DNA of 64,000 nt from Haliotis asinina (Eukaryota; Mollusca; Gastropoda; Lepetellida; Haliotidae), in the NCBI RefSeq assembly GCF_037392515.1, contig NC_090282.1:35205054-35269053 (forward strand). The letters are read 5' to 3'. Below the pieces are notes generated by a model. That model was not told the origin of the DNA, made no database searches, and saw only the letters and a list, made by a program, of their open reading frames with translations. Shown one piece after another: positions 35,801-49,100 of this stretch; the first letter of the stretch is position 1; each line of letters opens with the position of its first letter. The translations under genes and the position numbers were made by a program.

Positions 35801-38800
35801 ATGATACTTCAGGTGTGTATTCTGAGAAAACCCTTCAGCATAAGTTTTTCCTACATATTTTTTAATGTGTCTGGTTTGGGATGCTTCTGATGGATGCTCC
35901 TTGAACAAAATCATAGCACTACAACTGTCATGTATGTTTTTAGTACAGCGGATTGATGGTGCTGTTTGATCTGGCAGATGCTTCTTGAAACACAAGGACA
36001 TTTACTGTCATGACATGTAGGAACTGTCACAGTCCTGCTGGAAATAAGTGATGGTGTTTCTGCCGAGTCCTGGATTTCTATCAGAGATGCCAACCGCTTA
36101 TGATTTTATCATAGTTGTTTCAAATTTTAGCCTCAGACTACACCAATACAATTGCACTAGATATTTTATGAAATTTGAAAAAAATTCATTAAAATTTAGA
36201 TATACCGACTAAAACATATTTTCACTTTTTGCTGATAATTTGGAAATCTGCTGCTGGAGGTACATGTATGTGAAATTAAAGCTTCACTCTTGATTAATGT
36301 CATATTACCTTTCTCAGAATCCATCATGATTTTAGTTGACTACTAATCTTAAATTAAACTTTGTGGCTGGCATCTCTTTTTCAATGTGATGATGGTTCCT
36401 GGAGAATGTGAGGATGGTATGTAGACTAACTGCAATAATAGAGTACAAATTGCCTCATGTCTTGTGATGACTTGTATATAACAAATTTCTATCTTTTTAC
36501 TGTACATAACCCTATTTTGGGAAGATATATTTTGTACACATTCCTCTCAGTACAGTATCAAATGGAGATTAGTTTTTAACCCTATTTTGTCCATGTATTG
36601 GTCTATTTTGGAAACATTTGATATGTTAATTTTTGGTGTTATTTCTGTTTTATTTGGTTCCACATGACTGTCCTGATTTAAGCGTAAAGATGTGTTTGTT
36701 TGTCAAACAAATGTCTTCTGCTACCTTTGGTCCCACTTTGATGTTCATGCAACAGATCACTGTCCTGATAATATTTGGTTTCTGTGAACGGTTTCTGTTA
36801 AATGTTAGGTGAAAGTTTCAAAAGATCAGTTCATTTAGTTTCCATTTTAACCGTCACCCAGTTCCTGTTAACCCAACATGTACAGTTCCTCTTAAGCTCT
36901 TTGAATATTTACACAAACCATGCATTATGAGGTAGCAGAGTTGTTTTTAGAGCAGTGTTTTAAATAGTCTTAATTACAGGAAATCACTTGGGTTTTTTTT
37001 GTGAAGGATGTTTCAATGATTATATTACAGAAATATAAAGAGTATAATTTCACAATTTCACTGTTACAGCAAGCCTTTTGAAAGCTTGTGTCAGTGCATT
37101 AAATTTAAAAATAGGTCAGCATTTAAACTGCCTTCTGCTTAAATGAAAGGAGCCCAGTGTCTCCTCAAGCCAAGATAAATCCCTTACGATTTGGTGCCAC
37201 AATATTGCTTATGAGGGGTTGTTGGATTTACTGAGTAAATGTGTTGGAAACTGTAAACATCAGTACACAACAGCATTGTACCAGGCTTGTAGTGAGACCC
37301 CTGTATCGGTGTGTCGAGCTATTCTTGGATGTCAATAATCTGGTGCTTCATGTCCATCAATACATATATTTTTAAGAAGCCGACATATTTACCTATTTTA
37401 GAAACCCTTGATAAACTTGTAGTAGTATGTCTTTGATGCATTGATGCTTTAAATGACATTTTTTAAATATTTTGTCTCTGTGAAGGTGTAGTTTCAAGTT
37501 ATAGTGAAATACAGAAGACCTTTGAAATTCACTTCTTTCCTGTGATTTTACTGTAGTACTAAAACATGCTTGTTATGTATGGTAAGGTGTGTAAATAACT
37601 CGTCAGAACTTGTATCATGAACTATATGATGCTTGAAAGTAATATGAAAGTATATTAATGTTCTTTTTTAATTACATGATAGCCTTGAACATGGTTGCTA
37701 TACTGACAAGATACATATTGGGCAACCATTACTTATCAATAAGGAGCAAAACACAAGTTAGCATAAGCATTCATGTGTGAATTGTGTATTGTCTTGTGTC
37801 CATGTAATGATTCAAACAGATATTGACACTGGTTTGTAGTTACACAATATGAACACACACATGAAACTATACATGATACTGACCAGACTGAATATGTATA
37901 GAATTCTTATTCTGGATTTAGGATTATGCATGAATTGTATACACCTGGTGCCAAATATTCTGTAATTTCTGAGAGTGTACAGTTCTGACATAATTTCAAG
38001 TTACTGCAGTGTCTTGCTGAAAGCAGTTCAACATATAACTTGTGGCCCACATATGGCAATTAGGGTGTCACAAGAATCTGCTGATAGTTCTACGGGAATC
38101 GACAGATTTTAATAATATTTCTGCCTTGTGCTGTGTCATGGCTGATATCTTCAGAGGAATTTTGCATAATGACCTCCAGTTTGTTTTAGTTGTATAAAAT
38201 GAGCATTCAGTATGGTCAGTGAATTCCTGGCATCGGATGTTTGATGTCATAATCGGCAAAGAATGGGAATTTAATGATGGTTTAAATGTTTTCCATCATA
38301 GCATAGGGTAGAGAAAGATATTTATCTAAGCTGTCTGCTAAAGTTCTGTGTGTTGAAGTATGAAAGACAGTAGATGTTTTCACTTCTTTGTTAGTGATTT
38401 GTTGCTGGCAGTAGTTTGTGATTTGTTCATCTGGATATGTTTACAGCTTATTATAGACAACTGCATAATATATTTACTGTAGACAGAGTTTCTCATCATG
38501 GTTTGTGATGCTGAACGCAGATTTAGAAGTGTCACCATTCATGAGATTAATGTGCATTGTATGTCCCAACAATATGATAATGTTAAAAGAATATTATCAG
38601 AAAAGAAAGACTGAGATAAATGCATGCTAGTGATCTCAAATTGTGGAAACATATCTATATTAACACTGACATAAATGTGCTCAACATTAGGTAGATCTTC
38701 CATAGGATAGAAAGTGCTCATAAGTTTAAGGTATTATTGACGAAGATTCATGCATACAGGTAGGCTTCATTCATTTTCATTTGACAGACAACTAAGGTTT

Positions 38801-40446
38801 GACCACAGTCAGTGCTTTGCTACCTGTTTCTATACCTAGGTTCATGAGATTAGCTGTGAGTGTCACACAAAAGTTGGTAGAGAAAGACTTGTGTCATCTG
38901 ACCTCATCCACAATATGAACATATTATCAGTGTTCACTGCACAAAGAACTGCATTGAATATTAATCCAATTACTACTAACATAACTTTGTGAGATGTGAC
39001 ACTCATTTAGATGTTAAGTTACACCTACAACACAATCTTAGACTTTAAGTAACTGACAGTTTTTGGGGTGAGGACAGGTCTTGTTTGTAAAGACACACAG
39101 GCGGACCCAGTCACCCCCTCATAAAATGGATGAAACTGAACTGTGCAAGCCCCCTTTTTCAAACGCTGTATCCACCATAGAAGACATTGTATCCTTTTAG
39201 TTAGTTTAGTTTTGTATTCACTTCAGTCTTTTTAAGAGTTGGTGTCAGTTTAGTCAATTTAGTTCTAGTCTGTTTGTGACTAAATTACAGTAATCTGCAT
39301 GGGATGAATGTAAAATGATCTCTGTGTTGAAGGTAGATAGGGTTTACTTGTGGGCATGCATGCTTGGTTCATCATCTGGCTGGTTGTGTTCCAGGTGTAC
39401 CATACTACAGAACAGAGAACAAAATATGAATGTCGTTGATTTTATATAATGGTTGTATTTATGTTTATATTTTAATTATAGATGTGTGATTACTAATCCA
39501 TTGTATAGAATCTAATCAGTATGCTAGACAGCTCATTATTCTAAACAGAAGTGAAATACTAAAGTATGTAGATGTTTGTGTTCATTTGTTACTGACAGTC
39601 GTAAATTAATACATGATGATATACACTTGATGCCACTATTAAAGAGTCTACTGAAACTCCAGATTTTAATATTTTCACATTATGTGCTCATTGCATAATG
39701 ACAACAAATAGGTGAAACATAATCCATGTTCACAGCATATTATTCTATTACTGTACAGATCACAGTGTGTAATAATTGGGGACAAACATGTATAAAGCAT
39801 GGTACAGCCAAAATCAGATTTGCTTTTTCCCTGAAGAAAATTTAAGAAGTTGATATTTCGTCTTTCAGGAATCATTGGAACTACTCCTTCAGAAAGTTGT
39901 GATTTATGTTCCTTTTCTGCACATTTGTAATATTATGTTTTCTCCATGACAAATTTAATGTGTTTTTTTACTCTAGTTACAGAGCATCAGTCTTGCTCTG
40001 AAGGAATGTCCAGGGAGCATATCAATTTATTTCAACCAAAGAGCTAGATATTAGCAAAGCTTGAATTGACACATAATCACAGAGTAAAGGATAACACAAT
40101 CAACATCCCAGTGATAACTATTTGTATAATAACAAATCGTTTGTAGCCTTTCTCTGTGCAACTTTTAGTTGAAGGCACTGTCATGAAAAGCATTCCATTA
40201 TTTTGTCCTTGCACATGACTCTGTTTAATATGCCACAGACCAATCAGCCTGTGTACCAAATGCGTGTCATGCCTCTCGCTACTCAACCGTCTGGTGTATA
40301 TTGTACTGCTTGGTTACTGTGTTGCTCAAACAGTGTGCTCCAGTTTGTTTTTACCTATACATTTCATATATGTTTATGTGTTGATTGTATGATTTCCACT
40401 GTACAGATGTGTTAACTATAAATAAATCAGGGACCAAATAAACTCT
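32832..40446 (+). other. Probable 3' UTR and intergenic sequence after the KIAA0319-like gene
   Basis: No exon or gene was recognised on either strand over this stretch. AATAAA signals on the plus strand occur at 34015-34020, 35457-35462, 40421-40426 and 40437-40442, so the 3' UTR could be anywhere from 1.2 to 7.6 kb. A short TA/TG microsatellite sits at 35197-35222. How much is transcribed cannot be told from sequence. Confidence 0.5.
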
Positions 40447-40752
40447 TAATCTCCATCTATGCACGACTTGATTTTATGTTTCAATTGTATGACGAGATTT
40501 TGGAATAAGTAAGATGCTACTCAGAACCAAATGAGATTGTGATGAAGTGAAATGTATAAATGTACATTGGTGGAACAAATAGTATGATGATTACCCCAAA
40601 TGGTCTTATGCATTGGTCCATTGGCTTTCATGTCAAATTGACAAAATCAAATTCAGAACCAGGCTTCAAGAAGGATTGCAGTGTGTTACCTGATGGTGTA
40701 ATGCATGATACACTCATGTATTATGATGGATCTGCTCAGTTTCAGGATGCAT

Positions 40753-40758
40753 TTTATT
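40753..40758 (-). promoter_or_regulatory. Possible poly(A) signal for the mosaic lectin gene
   Basis: AATAAA on the minus strand, 1.4 kb past the TGA at 42167. It would give a 3' UTR that includes a SINE. Other signals may exist; this is only a candidate. Confidence 0.3.
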
Positions 40759-40779
40759 AACGTATCCTCATTTCTTGAA

Positions 40780-40977
40780 CCTGTGAAGATCTGGGTTAGA
40801 ATTGGTCTTCTGCAGCCCAGGCTTGTCATAAGAGGCAACTAACGGGATTGGGTGGTCAGGTTTCCTGGCTTGATTGACATGTCAAATCCCAACTGTAGAG
40901 ATGCTTATGATGTTGATCACCAAATTGTCTGGTCCAGACTCCATTATTTGTTTGGAATATTGCTGTTTAGCATTAAA
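40780..40977 (+). repeat. SINE family A copy, decayed
   Basis: Contains GATCTGGGTTAGAATTGGTC, GCTTGTCATAAGAGGCAACT, GGGATTGGGTGGTCAGGTTT and TCTGGTCCAGACTCCATTAT. The tail is shortened. Confidence 0.7.
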
Positions 40978-42166
40978 TAGCATTTCTTGACCAAGTACAA
41001 CTGAAGAGAACCTAGGGAGGAGATTTTGCCTGGACTAACGTAAAGAGTGGTGTGTTCCAGACCAAATCTCGGCCAGATGTCACTTGCAGGCGATTATAAC
41101 CTTACCAAGATAATGGTCTCACAATTTGTTTTAATAGAACTAGAACAAACACAAATCTAGATTGGCAAATTGTCTTATGTCTGACAAAATATCCATCTGC
41201 AGACCCATTATAAGCAGTAGACATCAGGTAGTGGAAACAACAGTACTCGCTCTACTAGGAAGAGGAAGACGCTGGGCACATGCAGAATGGTGGAGGTGTA
41301 GTTTTACAGATGAGAAACCTGAAAACCTCAGCACTTCGCTGTGGTAAGTCTTTGATTTGGAATGGGAGTTGATATATGAGGACGAGATTATTCAACATGA
41401 AACATCTTTGCAAGGTCCGTCAAAGTTCCATATTACAGGATATGTTAGCACATTCTCAGAGAATTTGCTTGGCATTTCAGCATTTTCTCCTATTGAAGAC
41501 GAGTACAAACCCCAATCTTGAGTTCCCCACAATTTGCACATGCTTCAGAAAAACTGGGTAGAATGGTAGAAGATGACCATGGACCACCAGCAAATACCAG
41601 GTCATTGTAACTGTGTCTTGTGTTACTCAAAAGGTAACCGAGCTACCCTATGTCTTTGGAAAAAGCTGAACAGATATTAGTTATACGTTATATAGGCCTG
41701 AAAAAGGATGGATCAATATTGTTAGTGTTATACACGTCGATGACTGTTACTGTAATAATTCAAGATACACTGGTGAGGAAGAATGTCATTTGGTACATCA
41801 TGAAGGTCAGAGGAGGATATCTGAAAAACGGCAACGAAAATATATAGAATGAATATTTTTCAACAATTGTAAAAGATGTTCTTTGAAAATAACATGAGGA
41901 AATGCTGGGCAGATGAATACCCTTTCTTGAGTTTTGTCTTTTCGTCAGCAAGGTCTTACCTGCAAAGCAAACCCATTCAGTGAAAGTTGCGCAAATGTAC
42001 ATTCTACATGTCCTCTGTTGTGGACGATTCACAGTTTCATGTTCCCTGAAACCATAACGTCATGACAATAAGTATTAGCTCTGATATGTAAATGCCAAAC
42101 GTCTGAGTTGATGCCTACCGAAAGTGCCTTTGTGGAGAGGAAACCTGCAAAGTAAGAATGGTGAGA
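40978..42166. other. No recognised gene between the SINE and the lectin stop codon
   Basis: Short open frames only, none resembling a known domain. It probably includes the 3' UTR of the minus-strand lectin gene. Confidence 0.45.
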
Positions 42167-42366
42167 TCATATGGAAGACCCACCTGGAACACAGTGCTGT
42201 GGTTCTGGAGTCCACATCCCATCTCTACACAGTACGGTGGTGATGTTTTGTCCCCCAGTGAAGTCCCAGCCCGTCCTGCAGGTCAGGACAACTGATGTTC
42301 CTGGAGTAGCCTGGCAACTGGAGGTCAAGGCGTTGGTCAGCAGCCTCAAACAAGGGCAGCTGCTGG
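42167..42366 (-). CDS. Lectin exon 10: sushi/CCP domain, probable last exon
   Basis: It encodes SSCPCLRLLTNALTSSCQAT, GTSVVLTCRTGWDFTGG, TTVLCRDGMWTPEPQHC and VPGGSSI, then TGA. The C..W...C end is the sushi signature. A donor-like CCAG|GTGGGT lies 8 codons before the stop, so an alternative downstream end is possible. Confidence 0.8.
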
Positions 42367-45300
42367 CTGGACAAAAGACACACTATACTTAAGCGCGTAA
42401 TGAACGGTAATAAATATATTAAACCATTATGGGCCTTGATGTTCGAGGCTCTGTTAGCGCTAAGATAATCGTAAGTGCCATACATTAACATAAACATATG
42501 CCTATCTTAGTGCTAAGAGAGCTTTGAAAATCTAGGAACTGAAAAAGTAAAATTTACTTCCTTTAGTTATTGACTGAAACGTTCTGAAACAGGTTTTTGC
42601 TTCTCTTTCTATATGTAAGTTTCTATTTAGAGGCTAAAGAAGTTACCTGCTCATATACATTATCATCGAGATAAAGTAACTGATAAATAAAGCATTTTCA
42701 AGCTGCAATGGTTGGGGTCAATTCCAGGTTTGATTGTATGTATTTATATTTTTCATGGAAATAAAAAATATGGCTGGGTATATTGAAATTTGATGTTTAT
42801 TAAGGTGAGCTACAGATATCTTTGGTACATGCTAATAACATATTAAGACAAAAATGATTACGATAAGTATTTGATTAAACCTTACTTCCAATTCAACGTT
42901 TACAGATGTAATAGTTCTTACCTTCATCTTCAGAATAGTTGGGGCTACATGTATATATGTAGGAGCGGGAAGACATTGGAGATGTGAAAGTCTCAGAGGA
43001 AGCTCGTGATGTCACAGGAGCAGTCGTCATGTCAGTGGGGGACTCGGCGCACGATGGGCTGACAGATCCCGATGTCCTGGGAAGTAGATCGCCACTGTCT
43101 CTTGTACTGGAGCTGGTGATCTCAGAGTAGACTCTAGTGTCTCTAGTGTTTCCATCTGTAGTGTGGCTGACTGGTTCTGATATTCTGGGAAGCAGATCGC
43201 CATTGCCTGTTGTGCTAGAGCTAGTGATTTCAGAGTAGACTCCAGTGCCTCCCGAATCAACATCTACAGTATAGCTGACAGATCCCGATGTCCTGGAAAG
43301 TAGATCGCAACTGTCTGTTGTACTGGAGCTGGTGATCTCAAAGTGGGGTACAGAGTCTTTAGAGTTACCATCTATAGTTTGGCCTCTATAGATGGCATGT
43401 TTGGAGGCCAATGCAGATGTCGGTATTGTGTCTGGGTGGTGTGTGGCGTGAACAGCCTCTGAGACAGGACTGACCATGGATGTCAGTATCGTGGTTGATT
43501 GAGTATTCTTACCGAAGAGCGAGGAAGGACTTACTGACTGTTCATGTAAAGCTGCCAACTGTTGCCTTGTAATTAGTGAGCCGAAGCCTATACTGGACGG
43601 ATCTAAAGACCGAGGATTTGTTGGTTTACTACTGCTTGGATCTACCCGACCCGGGAGACTATGGACCGTATCTGATGTTGATTCAGAATCCAACTGTGTT
43701 GACAAATCCATGCCACTTGGTATCACCAGCGTGGAAGTAGTCCGAACAGATAGTGTTGATGCTGAGATAGACAGTGACCTTGAAACATCGTAAGATGTAT
43801 ACCTAACAGATTCCGGTTGTAATTTCGAGAAATCTTGGGTGACCGAATCAGTACTAACGACTCGTCTTTGCTTTGATGAAGAAAATGATGTCGGACTTTG
43901 GGTTTGAGATGTGCTTGATGTGACAGACGTTTCAAGATCGGATTCTTTGCCTAAAGAAAAAGAATGTAGTTTCTATCATTTTAATAACATGACATTGTGA
44001 AACAATGATTACGCCAATAATAAGTGGCACATCGTATTTTATATCCAATGTTTAACCACAAGTTTATCAATTGTCTCCAATAATTCTACTTGCCACAAGC
44101 AGATTGTGTTAAAGCCTCTTGTCCGTTGTCTCGTGACACCCGCAGCAGAAGAGTGTCGTGTGTGTTGATCCCATTGTACAGAAACTGGTCACAGTCTGTC
44201 GCAAGTTCCTTATCTTCCGCCTTGTCTGTGTCTGTGGAAGTCGAATAAGCTGTTTACAGTTACATGTATCGGCATAATGGGCACAATTACGCTGACTCGC
44301 TGACTTTAACAGTTTTAGAAATGTAGATATCATGGTCAACTAGTAAGTGAGGAGTGAAGGGGTAGGTGACCAAGCAACCACCTGCAGATATGTACAACTT
44401 CTGCAAACGTACATGCACCATAGACAAAGCATCTGATCTGTGACGAGATCTATGACGTGTTGGGAGAACTACAGTTTGCTGTGAGGGCTATGTGACATGC
44501 TGTAAAATCAACACAAACTGAAGCACAAAATACCGACGGCCTGACCAACCTTAGTACTCCCTGGAACACAATTCATTACAGTCTGAGCAATGTTCCTATG
44601 GTTAAGACCTTTTCTTGCCCACTTACCCACATTGTACCACAGCCCGAAGTCCCCTCCTGCACACTTCTGGTCTTCGTGACCGGAACAGGAAGTATTACAG
44701 TGGTCAGGTGTCATCAAATCCACCGAGGCTGGCATTTCTGTGACACAGTAGCAGTCATCACCAGACACCACGGCGAGCTCACTCAGGTTCCCCCGGCACA
44801 GTTCTTTACACAACAAAGCAGTCATGTCATCACTGTCAACAATATGCTCCAGTTCCATAGACGTGAGATGGAGCTCCCTGCAGCCTCTGAAACCTAAGGA
44901 AGAATTCATGTAGCGAAGAACAACAATATAACCATGTGCGACTCATCTGTATGAATCCTCATGTGCTGTTAGAGAACTTACATTTAGTTTAAGATATTAT
45001 CGAAAAATGAATTTGTTAGTTAGGAGCATTATGTCCTTAAAGTCCCATTATAGATGATTTTATTACTAATAGTCAGCTTGCAAAGTGCACAACTCCATCA
45101 TATAATGTATGCCCACAACTTTACCAAAATATTATCATGGTTAAGTATGGGCGCCATTTTAGTTGTCAGCCTCCTTCTCGTATACAAAAAAAAGATAACT
45201 TTGACGCGACAGAAGGTTAACAATCACCATGTTATCCTACCGGATACCCATTCACAGCTCATTGCCAGGCAAACATTTGCCTCCAAACCAGAATAGATCT

Positions 45301-46071
45301 TGCAATATAAATTATATGTGTATCAAACTCTCTGTCTTTATCTTGAATTAAGATGCCTACCACGTTCCTGTTTGCAGATGTATCCCCATGTGGTGCTTGG
45401 AGTTGTGACACAGTCTCTGAGCATGGCACTTTCATCATTCCTGACGAAGCAGCACATAGTAGTAGCAGTACACAGATTGGTGAAGGACGGGTTGTTGTCA
45501 AACAGCACTGGGTCCACCCAACGTAGGGAACCTGACAGAGTGACACCAGTCAGACCAACTAGCCACTGATCCACAGGAGCAAAGAACGGAGATCCTGAAA
45601 CAAGACCTTTGCGTTTGTATTGACTATAAAGGAAGACGGGGCATCATCTTCCTGGCCATTTCCAAAACATACATAGGGTAAATTAAAGAACACTTCAAGA
45701 GGCAATACATCCAGTCATCGTTTGCATCAGTTGAAATAATTAAGGACAAAATCACATGTTGATGAACAAATATCCGTTGTCATATGCAACAAATTGTCAA
45801 AACCACATGCAATCCTTGATCGATCAAATCAACCGCCAAAATGAAAGGTTCTGACTATAAGTAAAGCGTAAACAAATCACGAAAACAAGTATATATGATA
45901 CGATATGATACGAACACAGCCTGACAACATTGTCTCATACTCCCAATAAATGTCTGGATGGTTGTTAAGAAAAGAAGGAGAAATGTTCCACGCTTCAGAA
46001 AGAAAATCACCGTGTTCCAGGATGAAATATTTCTGTATGATCCCAAATTTGATCTTTAGAAAGTTTTATAC

Positions 46072-46126
<55 letters not shown>

Positions 46127-49100
46127 TGTGTGTGTGTATATTCAGTAATCAGCATTAAAATGGGTACATGATTAACTTTGCAAGCATACAGAGTCTAGAG
46201 GTTTCAAGATATTTATATATGTTTGCAGACTTCGAAGATTGGGAACCTCGTATTGTGGTGGCGATGAAGTCCAATTCATCCTGTGATATTACAGACGTGA
46301 GGTAACCGCCCCCCTCGTTGAAACAACCACCATTGTAGACACTGAAGACGTTGGGTGTTGCCACGACGAACTGGTAGAAGTTGCCCCTCCAATATACCCA
46401 GTCTTTTGGGGCGTATTCTAGGCGGGGGACAGCGTTCACTTGCAAATCTAAAAAGATTTTTTTTGTAAGGTTGTGTTGAAAATTTATGCATGCTTTTCTA
46501 AAGTGACATATACATTTTAGACCTTGATCTCACAATCAATACATGTATACTTAAAATCATGATCGGTAGAGTCACAGTTAGAACCTGTATAGTCACACCT
46601 GTATAGTCACAGTCCGTACCTGTATAGTCACAGTCAGTGCATGTATAGTCACAGTCAGCACATGTATAGTCACACCTGTATAGTCGGTCACTAAATGCAT
46701 TGTCACACCTGTATATTCACAGTCATCACCTGTATTGTCACACCTTTGTAGCCACAGTCAGTACCTGTATAGTAGCAGTTGCGAGTGGATCGTGTGTTGC
46801 CCTCATCACGATGCAACAGGTAAGGTCCGGGGATACGCACTCCCTGTTTGTACAGATCTGCACAGCTCCCGGCAACTTCTTCATACCGGCCTGTACACAT
46901 GTATACATATAATTCAGAACTGGTGACAATCACAGTGCTCATTTTTCTTTTACTTTAGTGTCACCAAATTGTTTCAGAGATATACTATTGTAAACATCTT
47001 TCTAATTTCCATCTGCTCTAACCCACCGAACTATTACGGCTTAAACGTTACATTTATATAATTATTGTATTAAAATTGTATTAAAAGGCGTACTACTGGT
47101 GATATTAAACCATACATCCGGTTTCTCCGTCAATATTCGGTTGCTTATAGTAGAATTAAACGTTTGTCCTTCTCTTGGTTTTACTTTTAAAATAGAAATT
47201 TCAAACCATTTTGATTAAATACCCCCTGTACCACTGGCGCCAACGTACCCACATCCAGTAAAGTGAGATACTGTCCTACTACGTCCCCACATGTCTGAGC
47301 CATGTTTCCGGAACACGCGCTGTAACACCGTCTGAAGGAGGTCCTCGACGCTAGCGGTATATTCTGATTGATGAAGCAGTAGCACTGCCCCCTCCAAACA
47401 GCGCCCATGGTGACGTGCTGACCCCGACACACCTGCATACACAACTGCAGGGTCAGGGTGTCGGTCTCCAAGGGAGCCACTGTGCTTAGATATTTGGCGA
47501 AGTACCAAGCATTGTAACAGCCTGTGAAACCTGACAGAAATCAGAAAAGCGATGACCACAATGTTGATGAGCTGATGGGTACTGGATGATAAATTATGCT
47601 TTTATTAAATGAATCAACGAATGGATGTTGCGATAATTCTTAATGTTTACTAAGTAGTCGTAGTTCAAAATCATCAATACATATTTTATGGTTCATGGAT
47701 CTCTTGATTGTCTTGTTTGTTTACAGGCCGCGCGCGGTTGTACGTTTTGGGGCAAATTGTGTGAATTGCAGATGCTGGAGGTAGGGCATAACATATACTG
47801 GACAAAAATAGTTAGGGATATATGTAAATTTGAAATTATGAATAATGATCTATTTATTCAGTCACACACTGATGAAAAGGAAAATGATTAAAATACCATT
47901 ATCCCTAGCTTATTCTGCCCAGTATACTTACACTTAACACAAATACATACTGTCATCACTGCCTTACGTTTGTCCGAATATACAATTTTCATGGCTATTT
48001 TGCCCTTCAGACAAAACATAATTTGTTTCTGGGGATAATAAACACGGGTCTTCTACTGACGTTATATGTTTTACACTTGAGTGTACAGTATTCAAGTCAG
48101 ATCATGGACACCCAAATTGCTCGGTCGAGAGATCCCTTTGAACACTGATGTGGTTCATATAAGCTGCATGAATATAGAAAACAGGGCCATACAGAATGAC
48201 GGTTACCAGTGACTTAGTCGTTTGGGATTTGGGCACATCATATCATAACACACTCATTCGTATCGAGGAAAGTATCATCTTCCATAAAAGCACATATATT
48301 TCAGACAAAACATTTCAGTCTAGAGAAAGATATCCTACACACCTCGGCTCTTCTGGCAGATAAAAGCATAGCTGACACCGCAGTTGACGTTAAATAAACC
48401 TCTGTGATGAGTCCTGAAGATAGCGCACCGGCCACTAGAAGGTTGTGGGTTGTGATCTGCCCACACAGAGTCATTAAACAGGGAGCCGTCTAGCCATAAG
48501 AACACACCTGTGTCCCAGGGGTCTGTCACGCCCAGAAGGACCTGGGAAACGCCCATGGATGTGATGATAGGGGAAATGTAATGTTGTAACACATCCTGAC
48601 TAGCAGACAGCAGTTCGGACTCAACGTGTCTGCAGATGTCGTCTGCTGCTTGCAGTGTCTTCTTGTCGGGAAATACCTTAACGCATCTCTCGTTAGGGAT
48701 CGCCCACCAACCTTGCGGACAGACAGCAGAACCTGCAGAATAGAGAAAACTATACCACGGCTGGACGTTGCAGGAATGATTAAACGCCAGTCGACATGGG
48801 TACAATGTGTGAAGCCCGTTTCTGGTGTCCGCCGTGATATTGCTGGAATATTGGAATATTGATAAAGCGGCGTAAAACAACACATATTAAAAACATCAAA
48901 GACCAGACGATAATAATCTCGACTATCCAAAAACATAAATCCCATTGAGTCGAAAAGGTAAACTCGCGCTGAATTTAATCGAATGGACCACCTGGCGTTG
49001 ATACCAGATGGTAAGCATGTCCTGCCTAAGTCGCTTTGAATGGAATCCGCAGATTTGACAGTCGCTCTGGTGTCGACATTGACAGCGAATTCAATGGTAC

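Noticed and set aside
46155-46247. Extension of CTLD2 first half to a stop at 46155
   Set aside because: Intron read-through; the phase 1 donor at 46246 joins cleanly to exon 45594-45361 and completes the lectin fold.
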